A stretch of 10,829 nucleotides of DNA, taken from assembly GCA_964568845.1 (NCBI GenBank), contig CAZMSC010000045.1, forward strand, positions 1 to 10,829, in the 5' to 3' direction. Each line of letters begins with the position of its first letter. Positions within the stretch are counted from its first letter, which is position 1. Source of the DNA: DTBU01 sp964568845 (GTDB taxonomy: Archaea > Thermoproteota > CALKCG01 > B24). A program made the position numbers and the translations under genes. Below the pieces are notes generated by a model. It saw only the letters and a program-made list of their open reading frames with translations, was not told the origin of the DNA and made no database searches. Positions 1 through 7,336 of this stretch are shown in pieces.

Positions 1-20
1 TTCGTACATATGCTCCTCCG

Positions 21-2573
21 ATGTCTGACGAAATATACCTCGTAGCAAATTCCCACATAGACCTATCATGGCTTTGGACGAGAGATGAAACAATAGGCAA
101 GATATGTCCAGAAACCTTTGTAAACGTTTTAAATCTTATGGATAAGTATCCGCTTCTATGCTATGCTCAAAGCTCCGCTCAGATGTATGAATGGCTGGAG
201 ATCCACCATCCGGAAATTTTCAGAAGAGTCCGCGAGAAGGTCAGAGAGGGTAGGTGGGAGATAGTCGGCGGCTCATGGGTGGAACATAATGCAAACCTCT
301 TATGCGGCGAATCCCTTGTAAGACAGTATCTTTTCGGGAAGAGGTACTTCATGGAGAAGTTCAACGTGGACGTTAAAGTAGCTTGGCTACCGGACAGCTT
401 CGGCTTCTGTTGGACGCTTCCCCAAGTGCTTAAGAAATCTGGATTAGAATATTTTCTAACCCATAAGTTAAAGTGGCAAGTAGAACGTATGAAACCTCCA
501 ATACCATTTCCATATTACGTTTTCTGGTGGGAGTCTCCAGACGGATCACAGGTCTTGGCCTACCACACAGTGGGAAGTTACTCTGAAGATGTAAACCCAA
601 TGAGAGTGCTTGAACAACTTGCCTCATTGAAGAGGCGTCACGGTTTAAACAAGCTTCTAGTCCTCTTCGGCAGGGGAGATCATGGAGGCGGCCCGACTGA
701 AGGAATGGTTAAAGAGGCTTTGAGACTTATGGAAATAGTTGATCCAGCGGTCTACCCGAAGGTGATCCTATCGACGTCTGAACGCTGGTTTAAAGATGTT
801 AGAAGCATTTCGAAAAGCCTATCTTTTCCAGTCGTTAGAGATGAATTGTATGTTAAGACGCATAGGGGAACCTATACTACAGAGGCTAGGGTGAAGCTTC
901 ATAATAGGAGGTGTGAATGTCTCCTGTTGACCGCTGAGAGGTTTGCATCTATAGCTATGCTTCTAGGTATGGCTTATCCATCCGAAGATCTGAAGAATGC
1001 TTGGAAGCTACTCCTCCTCAATCAGGTTCATGATAACTTGGATGGGACGTCTATAGAGGAAGTCTACATTCAAGCTGAGGGAGACTACGGGGAAATCTAT
1101 AGGATTGGTCGTAAGGTGCTCGAAGAGGCTTTAAACGTGATAGCATCTAAGATTGATACTCGATGTGGAGGATTACCAGTAGTAGTATTCAATCCACTTT
1201 CATGGTGTAGAAGCGACGTAGTAGAACTCTCTCTTGAAGGAGAACTGAGGGCTGTGAAAGCCTTTAAAGTCTTCGACTGTTTTGGAAGAGAGGCTCCAGT
1301 ACAGATCGTGGAAGGTGGACAGAAGGCGGTTTTTATAGCTGAAGACGTTCCATCATTCGGCTACAAACTATACTGCTTAACCCCATCATCGGAGGAGTCT
1401 GTAGATTCAGGTCTTAAGATAGGCGAATTCTTCCTTGAAAACGAGTTTCTACGCGTGGAGGTAGATGGTAAAACAGGCTTTGTGGTCAGAATCTATGATA
1501 AAGTTAATGGGAGAGACGTTTTATCCGACTCTGGAAAAGGCAATGCTCTTCAGATATATGAGGATAGACCTCCCAATGCTCCAGGGGGAGAACCAGCTTG
1601 GAACATGTACTTGGGCTCTTTAACAGAGCTGGAGAAAGCCGAGGAAATACGTTTAGTCGAGAAAGGCCCTGTCAGAGCAACAATTAAAATCGTCAGAAAG
1701 TATGGCGGTTCAACCTTTGAACAGTATGTATCGCTATACCGGAAGATTCCGAGGATAGACTTCACGTTAAAAGCTGACTGGCATGAGAAGTATAAAACCC
1801 TGAAAGTAGCCTTCCCCCTAAGATTTAAAAACCACTGGGCTACATACGACATACCCTTTGGAGTAATACAACGCTACCAGTACATCTACAATAGAGCTCC
1901 TGATAGGCAGATGAATACGCCTGGAAGAACATGGGAGCCAGCGGATAAAGCCAAATTTGAAGTACCGGCTCTATACTGGGTAGACATGGATACTGAAAAT
2001 GGAGATTACGGTGCAGCTTTACTCAATGATTGCAAGTACGGTTTTGACGTAATCGAGAACACGGTTAGGATGACTCTTCTAAGAGGTCCTAGGCGCGGCT
2101 ACCCTTCCACACCTGAACAGTGGGCCGATCAATCGGAAAACCCACGTGTAGGAGTACACGTTATCAGATATGCACTATATCCCCATGAAGGAGACTGGGC
2201 GAAGTCTATGGTTTTCAGAAAAGGCTACGAGTTTAACTATCCACTGGTAGCGTGGAAAGCCTCGGAGAAAGCTGGGCCTCTACCGGAAACACTATCTCTA
2301 ATAGAGATTAAACCAGATAACGTCGTTCTATCTGCCTTAAAGAAGGCTGAGGATTCTAATGAGCTTGTATTGAGGGTCTACGAAGCTTGCGGATTTGACT
2401 CAGATGTGTCATTGAAAATTGTCTTTAAACCTTTGAAAGCGGTTGAAACAGATCTAGTAGAATGGGATGTGTACGCGTCTAAAAGAGAATTTAAAATATC
2501 AGAGAATATAGTAAACTTCCACTTAAATGGTAGTGAAATAGTCACGGTTAAGCTACTCCTTCAAAATCATTAA
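21..2573 (+). CDS. GH38 alpha-mannosidase, possibly 5'-partial
   Basis: Retaining, metal-dependent glycoside hydrolase family 38 enzyme that removes alpha-linked mannose, probably in the cytoplasm because no signal peptide is seen. The N-terminal catalytic domain carries the HIDLSW motif (His12, Asp14, zinc ligands by family analogy), PDSFG with the presumed nucleophile Asp125, GDHGGG near 219-224, HRGTYT near 281-286 and QVHD with metal ligand His337. The C-terminal beta domain shows YDIPFG near 609 and LLNDCKYGFD near 667-676. HID-W type relatives (Ams1-like) usually have roughly 200 residues before this motif. Here the ATG has no Shine-Dalgarno and the frame is open to the window edge (Arg-Thr-Tyr-Ala-Pro-Pro before Met), so the true start may lie outside. 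Substrate could be free oligomannosides or the cell's own N-glycans. Family assignment is secure; linkage preference is not readable. Confidence 0.93.
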   Translation: MSDEIYLVANSHIDLSWLWTRDETIGKICPETFVNVLNLMDKYPLLCYAQSSAQMYEWLEIHHPEIFRRVREKVREGRWEIVGGSWVEHNANLLCGESLVRQYLFGKRYFMEKFNVDVKVAWLPDSFGFCWTLPQVLKKSGLEYFLTHKLKWQVERMKPPIPFPYYVFWWESPDGSQVLAYHTVGSYSEDVNPMRVLEQLASLKRRHGLNKLLVLFGRGDHGGGPTEGMVKEALRLMEIVDPAVYPKVILSTSERWFKDVRSISKSLSFPVVRDELYVKTHRGTYTTEARVKLHNRRCECLLLTAERFASIAMLLGMAYPSEDLKNAWKLLLLNQVHDNLDGTSIEEVYIQAEGDYGEIYRIGRKVLEEALNVIASKIDTRCGGLPVVVFNPLSWCRSDVVELSLEGELRAVKAFKVFDCFGREAPVQIVEGGQKAVFIAEDVPSFGYKLYCLTPSSEESVDSGLKIGEFFLENEFLRVEVDGKTGFVVRIYDKVNGRDVLSDSGKGNALQIYEDRPPNAPGGEPAWNMYLGSLTELEKAEEIRLVEKGPVRATIKIVRKYGGSTFEQYVSLYRKIPRIDFTLKADWHEKYKTLKVAFPLRFKNHWATYDIPFGVIQRYQYIYNRAPDRQMNTPGRTWEPADKAKFEVPALYWVDMDTENGDYGAALLNDCKYGFDVIENTVRMTLLRGPRRGYPSTPEQWADQSENPRVGVHVIRYALYPHEGDWAKSMVFRKGYEFNYPLVAWKASEKAGPLPETLSLIEIKPDNVVLSALKKAEDSNELVLRVYEACGFDSDVSLKIVFKPLKAVETDLVEWDVYASKREFKISENIVNFHLNGSEIVTVKLLLQNH

Positions 2574-2636
2574 ATTAATTTAAGGCTTGAAAAATATAAC
2601 GTAAATTATAGCGAATAAATATGTATATCATAAAAA

Positions 2637-2644
2637 TTTATATA
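2637..2644 (+). promoter_or_regulatory. TATA box candidate for the AIM24-family gene
   Basis: TTTATATA in a very AT-rich gap after the mannosidase gene. A start site about 26 bases beyond its centre falls near 2667, after the ATG at 2655 and before the ATG at 2676, which favours the latter start. A second AT-rich box around 2621-2628 could instead serve the upstream ATG. Confidence 0.5.
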
Positions 2645-2654
2645 CGCAGGTGAA

Positions 2655-3437
2655 ATGACATACGAGAAGATAATAATGAAGTATGAAATTAAGTACAGTC
2701 CGAGTTATTCGCTATTAGAGGTTAGTCTAGAACCTAACGAAGTCATTGTAGCAGAAGCAGGCGCCATGATTTATATGACTCCTCAAATAACTGTTAAAAC
2801 AAGGAAAAGAGAGAGTGAAAGTCTATGGAGAACTATTAAAACAACAGTCCTGGGTGGTGAATCCTTTTTCGTAAACGAATACATTGCAGAGAAAGGTCCA
2901 GGCAAGGTTGGTTTTGCTCCAGCACCTGTAGGCGACATACAGCCTCTCAAGGTAGAGGCCGGAAGAAGTCTTATCCTTCAAAAGTCTGCTTACCTAGCTT
3001 CTACGGAAGGCGTACAATTAGATACGGAATGGCAGGGATTTAAGAAAGGGCTTTTCGGGCAAAGTCTATTTATGCTTAAAGTTTCCGGTGAAGGACAATT
3101 GTTCGTAAATGCCTTCGGCGCTATAGATCGCCATAGCCTCAGAAATGGTGAATCCTTAATCGTAGACAACTACCACTTGGTGGCTTTCGACGATACTTGT
3201 AAATACACCGTTAGAAAGTTCGGTGGGCTGAAATCTACGATATTTGGAGGAGAAGGTTTAGTAACGGAGGTTCAGGGACCTGGAGAAGTGTATGTTCAAA
3301 CTAAGAATATGCGTGAATTCGTCGATTGGCTCTGGGAGCTAATATACCCAAGGGTGGAAAGTACCGCTAGAATGGTTGCTGAAGAAAAGGTAGGGAGGCG
3401 AAGTCCCAATTTCAGTTTTGATAGACCAAAATTATAA
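2655..3437 (+). CDS. AIM24/TIGR00266 family protein
   Basis: Member of the AIM24 (PF01987, DUF124, TIGR00266) family, beta-rich proteins of about 220-260 residues in bacteria, archaea and mitochondria; the biochemical role is not established. Family marks include the start-proximal Tyr-Glu-Ile-Lys segment, EPNEVIVAEAGAMIYM near residues 26-41, a central LGGESFFVN near 66-74, and the Gly-rich GGLKSTIFGGEGL near 190-202. No signal peptide or membrane helix is seen. Start choice is uncertain: Met1 at 2655 has AGGTGA only one base away, too close for a Shine-Dalgarno, while Met8 at 2676 (MKYEIKYSPSYSLLEV) matches how family members usually begin and suits the nearby TATA box. I think 2676 is the more likely start, giving 253 residues. 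The gene follows the mannosidase by 82 bases with its own promoter, so functional linkage is unproven. Confidence 0.87.
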   Translation: MTYEKIIMKYEIKYSPSYSLLEVSLEPNEVIVAEAGAMIYMTPQITVKTRKRESESLWRTIKTTVLGGESFFVNEYIAEKGPGKVGFAPAPVGDIQPLKVEAGRSLILQKSAYLASTEGVQLDTEWQGFKKGLFGQSLFMLKVSGEGQLFVNAFGAIDRHSLRNGESLIVDNYHLVAFDDTCKYTVRKFGGLKSTIFGGEGLVTEVQGPGEVYVQTKNMREFVDWLWELIYPRVESTARMVAEEKVGRRSPNFSFDRPKL

Positions 3438-3454
3438 CTTGCACAAATCTTCAG

Positions 3455-4795
3455 CTATTTTTCAAACTGTGTTAAATACTGCTTATGGGCTTCAAGGTAG
3501 TCGTTGAAAAGCTTCTTAGCTATTTCAAGCGTTGGAACCATGGGGTCTAAGGCTAATGCTTGAACTGCAAGTTGCCCATCTCCCGTTAATGTTGCTTCGA
3601 CTGTCAACTCTTGTTGAGCTATTCTCTGCTGGATGATTGCCTCCACACCTTTAGGTAGTCGGCCGACGTTTACACCTTTGAATCCAAGTGGGCTTACTAC
3701 TACGGGCATCTCCACGATGGCATCGTCTGGTAGCCCCTCTATGCATCCGCTGTTAGGTATGTTCGCTCCATCAAATACCCTGACGTTGCCTTTAACGATA
3801 ATCTCCATAAGTTCGTATGCGAACGAGTGTTCAGCTATACCTTTACGCTGTTCAACAAGCTCTCTGATGGGTCTTTTTCCATCAGCCCAACCCATAACCA
3901 TCTCCCAGACTTGGCTCCTCCACTCTTCACGGTATATAGTGTCGCCCGGGAAAAGCTTAAGCCCGTACTTAGCACCATAGTCGGCTTCTTTACATAGGAA
4001 GTATGGGAAGAATTCAGCTACATGCGAATCTCCTTGAACCGGGTAAAGTCCGAATATTTCCATAAGCTCTACTGAAACATACGAGTGGAAGGACCTACCT
4101 GTTTTAATGGCTTCATCCCTCATAGCCAAGATTTTACGTTTAAACTCGGAGTATACCTCTCTACCGTTTGCATAGGCCTCTAAAACCCACGTTAAATGGT
4201 TGACACCAGCCGCTGTAAACACTACGTCTTCAGGTTTACAGCCTACGGCTCTAGAGATGAAGTATCTGGGTGCCTTAACACCTGTACATAGGCCTACGAC
4301 ATTTGCCTTAGTAGTCTTCCTAGCGGCTCTACACATAGTGGTTAGTGGATTCGCCTCGTTAAATACTATCGCATTTGGGCAAAGCTTCTCTACGTCACGG
4401 CATATCTCCACCATTGGAATTACATGTCTTAAAGCTCTTGAGAAGCCGGCGGGACCAACGGTATCGGCGACTGTGTGGTATATACCGTATTTCTCTGCAA
4501 CTTTAACATCTGTCTCTATGCCTTTTACACCGCCTACTGCTATCGTTATTATTACGAAATCTGCGTTCTTAAGAAGATCTCTCCTATCTGTACTCGTCTC
4601 GACTTTAAGCTCGGCTTTAGTCTCCTCCACAATTCTCGACGCTACCTTCTCCATTATTTTAAGCTTCTCCTCATCTATATCAACAAGCCCTATCTCTATG
4701 CCTCTGAATACGTCGGACGTCGCCATTTCGGCTAGAAGACCGGGGGTAAACGCTAAACTGCCTGCTCCTATCACGACAAGCTTCAAATCTGACAC
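3455..4795 (-). CDS. GH4-family NAD-dependent glycosidase
   Basis: Glycoside hydrolase family 4 enzyme; the family uses NAD+ and a divalent metal (often Mn2+) in an oxidation-elimination mechanism and covers alpha-glucosidases, alpha-galactosidases, galacturonidases and phospho-glycosidases. Visible: Rossmann GAGS at 10-13, an acidic end of strand 2 (Asp39/Asp41), DTVGPAGFSRALR at 111-123, NEANPLTT at 146-153, and the two metal ligands, Cys170 in GLCTGV and His200 in GVNHLTW. The four residues from Cys170 read CTGV, unlike the CHSV, CHGx, CHEV, CDMP or CN-P classes used to predict substrate, so specificity is left open. Length (446) is normal. The start is GTG; upstream the frame meets a TAG within six codons with no other start. 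There is no Shine-Dalgarno, and a TATA box sits 27 bases ahead, suggesting a leaderless mRNA. It lies 78 bases downstream of the UDG gene, with its own promoter and an inverted repeat beside it. Confidence 0.92.
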   Translation of the reverse strand: MSDLKLVVIGAGSLAFTPGLLAEMATSDVFRGIEIGLVDIDEEKLKIMEKVASRIVEETKAELKVETSTDRRDLLKNADFVIITIAVGGVKGIETDVKVAEKYGIYHTVADTVGPAGFSRALRHVIPMVEICRDVEKLCPNAIVFNEANPLTTMCRAARKTTKANVVGLCTGVKAPRYFISRAVGCKPEDVVFTAAGVNHLTWVLEAYANGREVYSEFKRKILAMRDEAIKTGRSFHSYVSVELMEIFGLYPVQGDSHVAEFFPYFLCKEADYGAKYGLKLFPGDTIYREEWRSQVWEMVMGWADGKRPIRELVEQRKGIAEHSFAYELMEIIVKGNVRVFDGANIPNSGCIEGLPDDAIVEMPVVVSPLGFKGVNVGRLPKGVEAIIQQRIAQQELTVEATLTGDGQLAVQALALDPMVPTLEIAKKLFNDYLEAHKQYLTQFEK

Positions 4796-4818
4796 AGTCT
4801 CTTCTATATTCTAGATCA

Positions 4819-4826
4819 TATTTAAG
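4819..4826 (-). promoter_or_regulatory. TATA box of the GH4 gene
   Basis: CTTAAATA on the minus strand, centred about 27.5 bases from the first base of the GTG start. Archaeal TATA centres usually lie 26-27 bases before the transcription start, so transcription would begin at or one base before the start codon. Confidence 0.55.
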
Positions 4827-4827
4827 C

Positions 4828-4860
4828 CTAGCGTAGCATATTCTTCACATAAAACGCTAG
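4828..4860. repeat. 7-bp inverted repeat next to the GH4 TATA box
   Basis: Arms CTAGCGT (4828-4834) and ACGCTAG (4854-4860) are perfectly complementary and separated by 19 bases. The promoter-proximal arm ends one base before the TATA box, over the expected TFB-recognition (BRE) position. It could be an operator for the GH4 gene, or a long-loop hairpin after the UDG stop; a T4 run (4851-4854 on the minus strand) lies at the edge of the loop rather than after the stem, which makes a terminator less likely. Confidence 0.4.
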
Positions 4861-4873
4861 ACGGATTGCAGTC

Positions 4874-5464
4874 TCAGAAGCTTTTGGTTAAAATTTCAGG
4901 TAACACTTCTCCGAACTTTTTCCAGTCCCCCTCTATAATAATCTTCATAGATGGGTTGTATAAGGCTGAGGCCGGGTGGTACATGACAACTATGAACCTA
5001 CTGTAGGTTAGCGATTCAACCTTAAAGATTTTGCCGTGTAGTTTATCCATAGAGCTATACTGCAACCCATGCTTCCCAAATAGGTGCTTCGTAGCTACAG
5101 AACCTAAAGCCACTAGTACTTCGGGCTTCAAAAGGTCTATCTGTCTATCCAAATACTGGCTACATGCTTTCACTTGCTCATCCGTAGCCTTATTATCTGG
5201 AAGATAGCACTTGACAACGTTTGTTATATACAGTTTCCCTCTCTCAAGTCCAGCTAAGGCCAGAAGATTGTTGAGAAATTTTCCAGCAGCGCCTACAAAA
5301 GGCCTTCCTTCAATGTTCTCATAGTAGCCGGGCCCCAATCCAATCAGCATTATCCTACTATCTAACGGCCCTTCACCTAAAACACGATGTTTACTTCCCT
5401 TCCACAAATCGCATCTCTTACAGTTTTCAACTTCAAGTTTAAGTTGCCCGTAGGTCTCTTCCAT
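4874..5464 (-). CDS. Type 4 uracil-DNA glycosylase (UDGa)
   Basis: Removes uracil, the product of cytosine deamination, from DNA to start base-excision repair. Length 196 matches the thermophile family 4 enzymes that carry a [4Fe-4S] cluster. The four expected cluster cysteines are present: Cys15 and Cys18 (NCKRCDL), Cys86 (VVKCYLPDNK) and Cys101 (KACSQYLD). GRPFVGAAGKFLN at 53-65 and the active-site His163 in MYHPASALYNP are clear. Motif 1 reads GLGPG (42-46) where family 4 normally has GE[AG]PG, a deviation at the second position; Glu49 follows shortly after. ATG start with GGAG at 5470-5473, five bases upstream, so translation is probably Shine-Dalgarno assisted. It is divergent from the PHP gene, and the downstream GH4 gene on the same strand has its own promoter, so an operon is not required. 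Confidence 0.93.
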   Translation of the reverse strand: MEETYGQLKLEVENCKRCDLWKGSKHRVLGEGPLDSRIMLIGLGPGYYENIEGRPFVGAAGKFLNNLLALAGLERGKLYITNVVKCYLPDNKATDEQVKACSQYLDRQIDLLKPEVLVALGSVATKHLFGKHGLQYSSMDKLHGKIFKVESLTYSRFIVVMYHPASALYNPSMKIIIEGDWKKFGEVLPEILTKSF

Positions 5465-5494
5465 TGCGACTCCAAACTAAAGTATCCCTTATCG

Positions 5495-5502
5495 GTTAAA
5501 AA
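5495..5502 (-). promoter_or_regulatory. TATA-like box of the UDG gene
   Basis: TTTTTAAC on the minus strand (within TTTTTTAAC), centred about 34.5 bases before the ATG. The expected transcription start falls about at the GGAG, giving a leader of roughly 8-10 bases. Confidence 0.4.
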
Positions 5503-5527
5503 ATGTTACATATGACCGTGCCTCTTC

Positions 5528-5550
5528 AAAGGTAGAATATCTAAACCTTT
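5528..5550. repeat. Inverted repeat between divergent UDG and PHP genes
   Basis: AAAGGT (5528-5533) and ACCTTT (5545-5550) are perfect inverted arms around an 11-base spacer, which itself overlaps a smaller TAGA-N3-TCTA repeat. It sits mid-way in the 169-base divergent spacer. It may be a protein-binding site, but arms this short can arise by chance. Confidence 0.25.
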
Positions 5551-5597
5551 ACAAGCCGTTTTTCACCCATGTTACCCTATGGATGGTTCATGCGAAG

Positions 5598-5605
5598 ATT
5601 TAATA
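5598..5605 (+). promoter_or_regulatory. TATA-like box of the PHP gene
   Basis: ATTTAATA centred about 32 bases before the ATG at 5634. The implied start site near 5628 would leave the AGGAG at 5620-5624 outside the transcript, so either this box or that ribosome site is not the one used. Confidence 0.35.
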
Positions 5606-5633
5606 ATCCCACATCTTCTAGGAGAATGAGACT

Positions 5634-6491
5634 ATGTGTGTTCTAAACGTTGATAAACCTGGTGATACTATTAAGAAGTTTAGAGCAAACTACCACATCC
5701 ACACGTCTATGAGCGACGGCTCTTCAAAACCAGCCGATTACGTTGAAAAAGCTACGGAGGCATGTCTTACAGAGATAGGCTTTACAGATCATCTAGTAAT
5801 ACTTGACGATGCTAGTGTAGGGTTAGGCTCTCTAGATCCAACTGGAATAGACGTCTATGTCGAAGCAGTAGAGGATGTTAAAAGATCTTCTAAAAACGTG
5901 AATGTGAAATGCGGTTTAGAGGTAGACTATACGCCTGGAGGATTTAAACGCGTTGAAGAAATCCTAAAGTCCTATGGGGACGTTTTAGACTACACGTTGA
6001 TGGGCGTTCACATAATCGATGGATTTCACTTCGACACCCCAGAATCGGTATCTACGTGGAGAAGTTTAAGTCAAAGTGTGATCGATAAGCTTTACAGGAG
6101 ATACTATACACTTGTCTTAGAGGCTGTTGAAACCGGAATTTTCACGGTGGTCGCCCATCTAGATATCGTAAAGAAGTTCTGTTTTAAATCCTCCGAAGAG
6201 CCGCTGGGGCTTATAGAGTCGATCCTAGAATCTGTTAAAGCCCTAGGTATGGCTGTTGAAGTTAGTTCAGCTGGACTGCGCCATCCAGTAAAAGAACTAT
6301 ATCCTTCAAACAGAATAGTAGATATGTTGGCTGTTTTACAAGTGCCTGTAGTGATAGCTACTGATGCGCATAGACCAGAAGACGTTTCAAACGGGTTGGA
6401 GGTAGTAGCTGAGCTTATAAAACGGAAGAAGCTTCCACTAGCCATACCCAATAGTAGGCTTAAAATACTCGATCCTCTCGAAGTCCTTTAA
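5634..6491 (+). CDS. PHP-domain histidinol-phosphatase-like phosphoesterase
   Basis: Polymerase and histidinol phosphatase (PHP) fold protein, most like HisJ/HisK-type histidinol-phosphatases that dephosphorylate L-histidinol phosphate in histidine synthesis. All the metal-site motifs are visible in order: YHIHTSMSDG (His21, His23, Asp28), GFTDH (His53), GLEVDY (Glu96), GVHIIDG (His126), VAHLD (His175) and IATDAH (Asp244, His246), consistent with a trinuclear centre. Length (285) is normal, with about 18 residues before the first motif. AGGAG lies nine bases before the ATG. No other histidine gene is in the window, so the substrate could be another phosphoester; many archaeal PHP proteins carry this name only by similarity. 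Its 3' end is convergent with the PPP phosphatase gene (22 bases apart). No signal peptide; cytoplasmic. Confidence 0.88.
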   Translation: MCVLNVDKPGDTIKKFRANYHIHTSMSDGSSKPADYVEKATEACLTEIGFTDHLVILDDASVGLGSLDPTGIDVYVEAVEDVKRSSKNVNVKCGLEVDYTPGGFKRVEEILKSYGDVLDYTLMGVHIIDGFHFDTPESVSTWRSLSQSVIDKLYRRYYTLVLEAVETGIFTVVAHLDIVKKFCFKSSEEPLGLIESILESVKALGMAVEVSSAGLRHPVKELYPSNRIVDMLAVLQVPVVIATDAHRPEDVSNGLEVVAELIKRKKLPLAIPNSRLKILDPLEVL

Positions 6492-6513
6492 ATGTAACTC
6501 TCTCCACTTAAAT

Positions 6514-7296
6514 CTATCTTAGAAAAACCTGAGACATGTCTGAGGGGTTTTTCGAATTAATCGTGAGGACAAACGGTCTACCACGGTATACGCTTGTCGA
6601 ACTTACAGTGACCACCCTTCCATCGTGTTCTGAGCAGTATCCGTCTACGGCTTTCATCGGCTCATGGCTTCTAATGATCCTCTTAACCCTCAGCCTTCGA
6701 CATACTTCTTCCGTTATGTTTACTCCAAATTCGACGCCGGCGCCCCTTCTATTCGGATATTCTCCATATCCCTCGAAAGGGTCGGACCATAGAATATCTA
6801 CTTCAACGATCTTTGACGGCCTCTTAAGGTCTTCCAAGCTTACGATCTTAGTTGACACTCCTCCGTGAACTAAAAGCATCTCACCTGGTATAATTGCAGC
6901 TAGATACAGCTGTTCAATAAACGGTTTAAGCTCGTCAAGAAAATATCTAATCCAACTCCCCCTCTTCCTATCAGCTTCTCTTATAAGATCGCACGGATAA
7001 AACCTGGGAGACCCGTCGTCGGTGTAGTCTTCATGATTACCTTTTAATGCTACGACCCTCTCAGGATATTTCCTCAAAAGCGTGGTTACGGCTTCTATAA
7101 CCTCCACACCATGTCTTCCCCTGTCGGCATAATCTCCGAGGAATAAGAGGAAGTTTTCCTCGGCCTCAGCAATCTCCATGATAGGGTTTATTACGGTGTA
7201 ATCGCCGTGGATGTCACCTACCACAACGATTCTATCAACTCTTCTAAGCTCCTCCTCTGTAAATTCAAATAACCGCGTCTTCTCTGAAGACAACAA
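6514..7296 (-). CDS. PPP-family serine/threonine protein phosphatase
   Basis: Metallophosphoesterase of the PPP type (PP1/PP2A-like archaeal phosphatases), expected to remove phosphate from Ser/Thr of proteins using two metal ions. The signature set is complete: GDIHG at 27-31, GDYADRG at 54-60, GNHE at 86-89, LVHGG at 142-146, LWSDP at 169-173, RGAG near 184-187 and the last metal-ligand histidine in RSHEP (His211). This full set, with the LWSDP element, favours a true PPP over bis(5'-nucleosyl)-tetraphosphatase, though in vitro substrate range in archaea can be broad. The start is TTG at 7296 (or TTG 7293); an in-frame TAA sits immediately upstream, and no ATG precedes the first motif. It follows the CooC-type gene by 40 bases and may be co-transcribed with it, but a TATA-like box in the gap would allow separate leaderless expression. 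Confidence 0.92.
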   Translation of the reverse strand: MLSSEKTRLFEFTEEELRRVDRIVVVGDIHGDYTVINPIMEIAEAEENFLLFLGDYADRGRHGVEVIEAVTTLLRKYPERVVALKGNHEDYTDDGSPRFYPCDLIREADRKRGSWIRYFLDELKPFIEQLYLAAIIPGEMLLVHGGVSTKIVSLEDLKRPSKIVEVDILWSDPFEGYGEYPNRRGAGVEFGVNITEEVCRRLRVKRIIRSHEPMKAVDGYCSEHDGRVVTVSSTSVYRGRPFVLTINSKNPSDMSQVFLR

Positions 7297-7319
7297 TTAA
7301 CAATAGTTGCAGCATTCTC

Positions 7320-7327
7320 CTTAAACT
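7320..7327 (-). promoter_or_regulatory. TATA-like box of the PPP phosphatase gene
   Basis: AGTTTAAG on the minus strand, in the 40-base gap after the CooC-type gene, centred 27.5 bases before the TTG start. This spacing equals that of the GH4 gene and suggests a leaderless transcript starting at or next to the TTG. Confidence 0.4.
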
Positions 7328-7336
7328 TATTGCATC

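Noticed and set aside
2570..2583. Perfect 14-bp palindrome TTAAATTAATTTAA over the mannosidase stop codon
   Set aside because: Made only of A and T in an AT-rich region, so symmetry by chance is likely and no stable hairpin would form.
4200..4814. A 204-codon open frame on the plus strand, opposite the GH4 gene
   Set aside because: It is antisense to a clear family 4 glycosidase, its translation is rich in Ser/Thr/Ile with no domain, and the GH4 motifs explain the sequence.
5626..5646. Six-codon ATG frame overlapping the PHP start, a possible upstream leader ORF
   Set aside because: ATG directly after AGGAGA leaves too little spacing, and a frame this short is expected by chance; nothing suggests attenuation.
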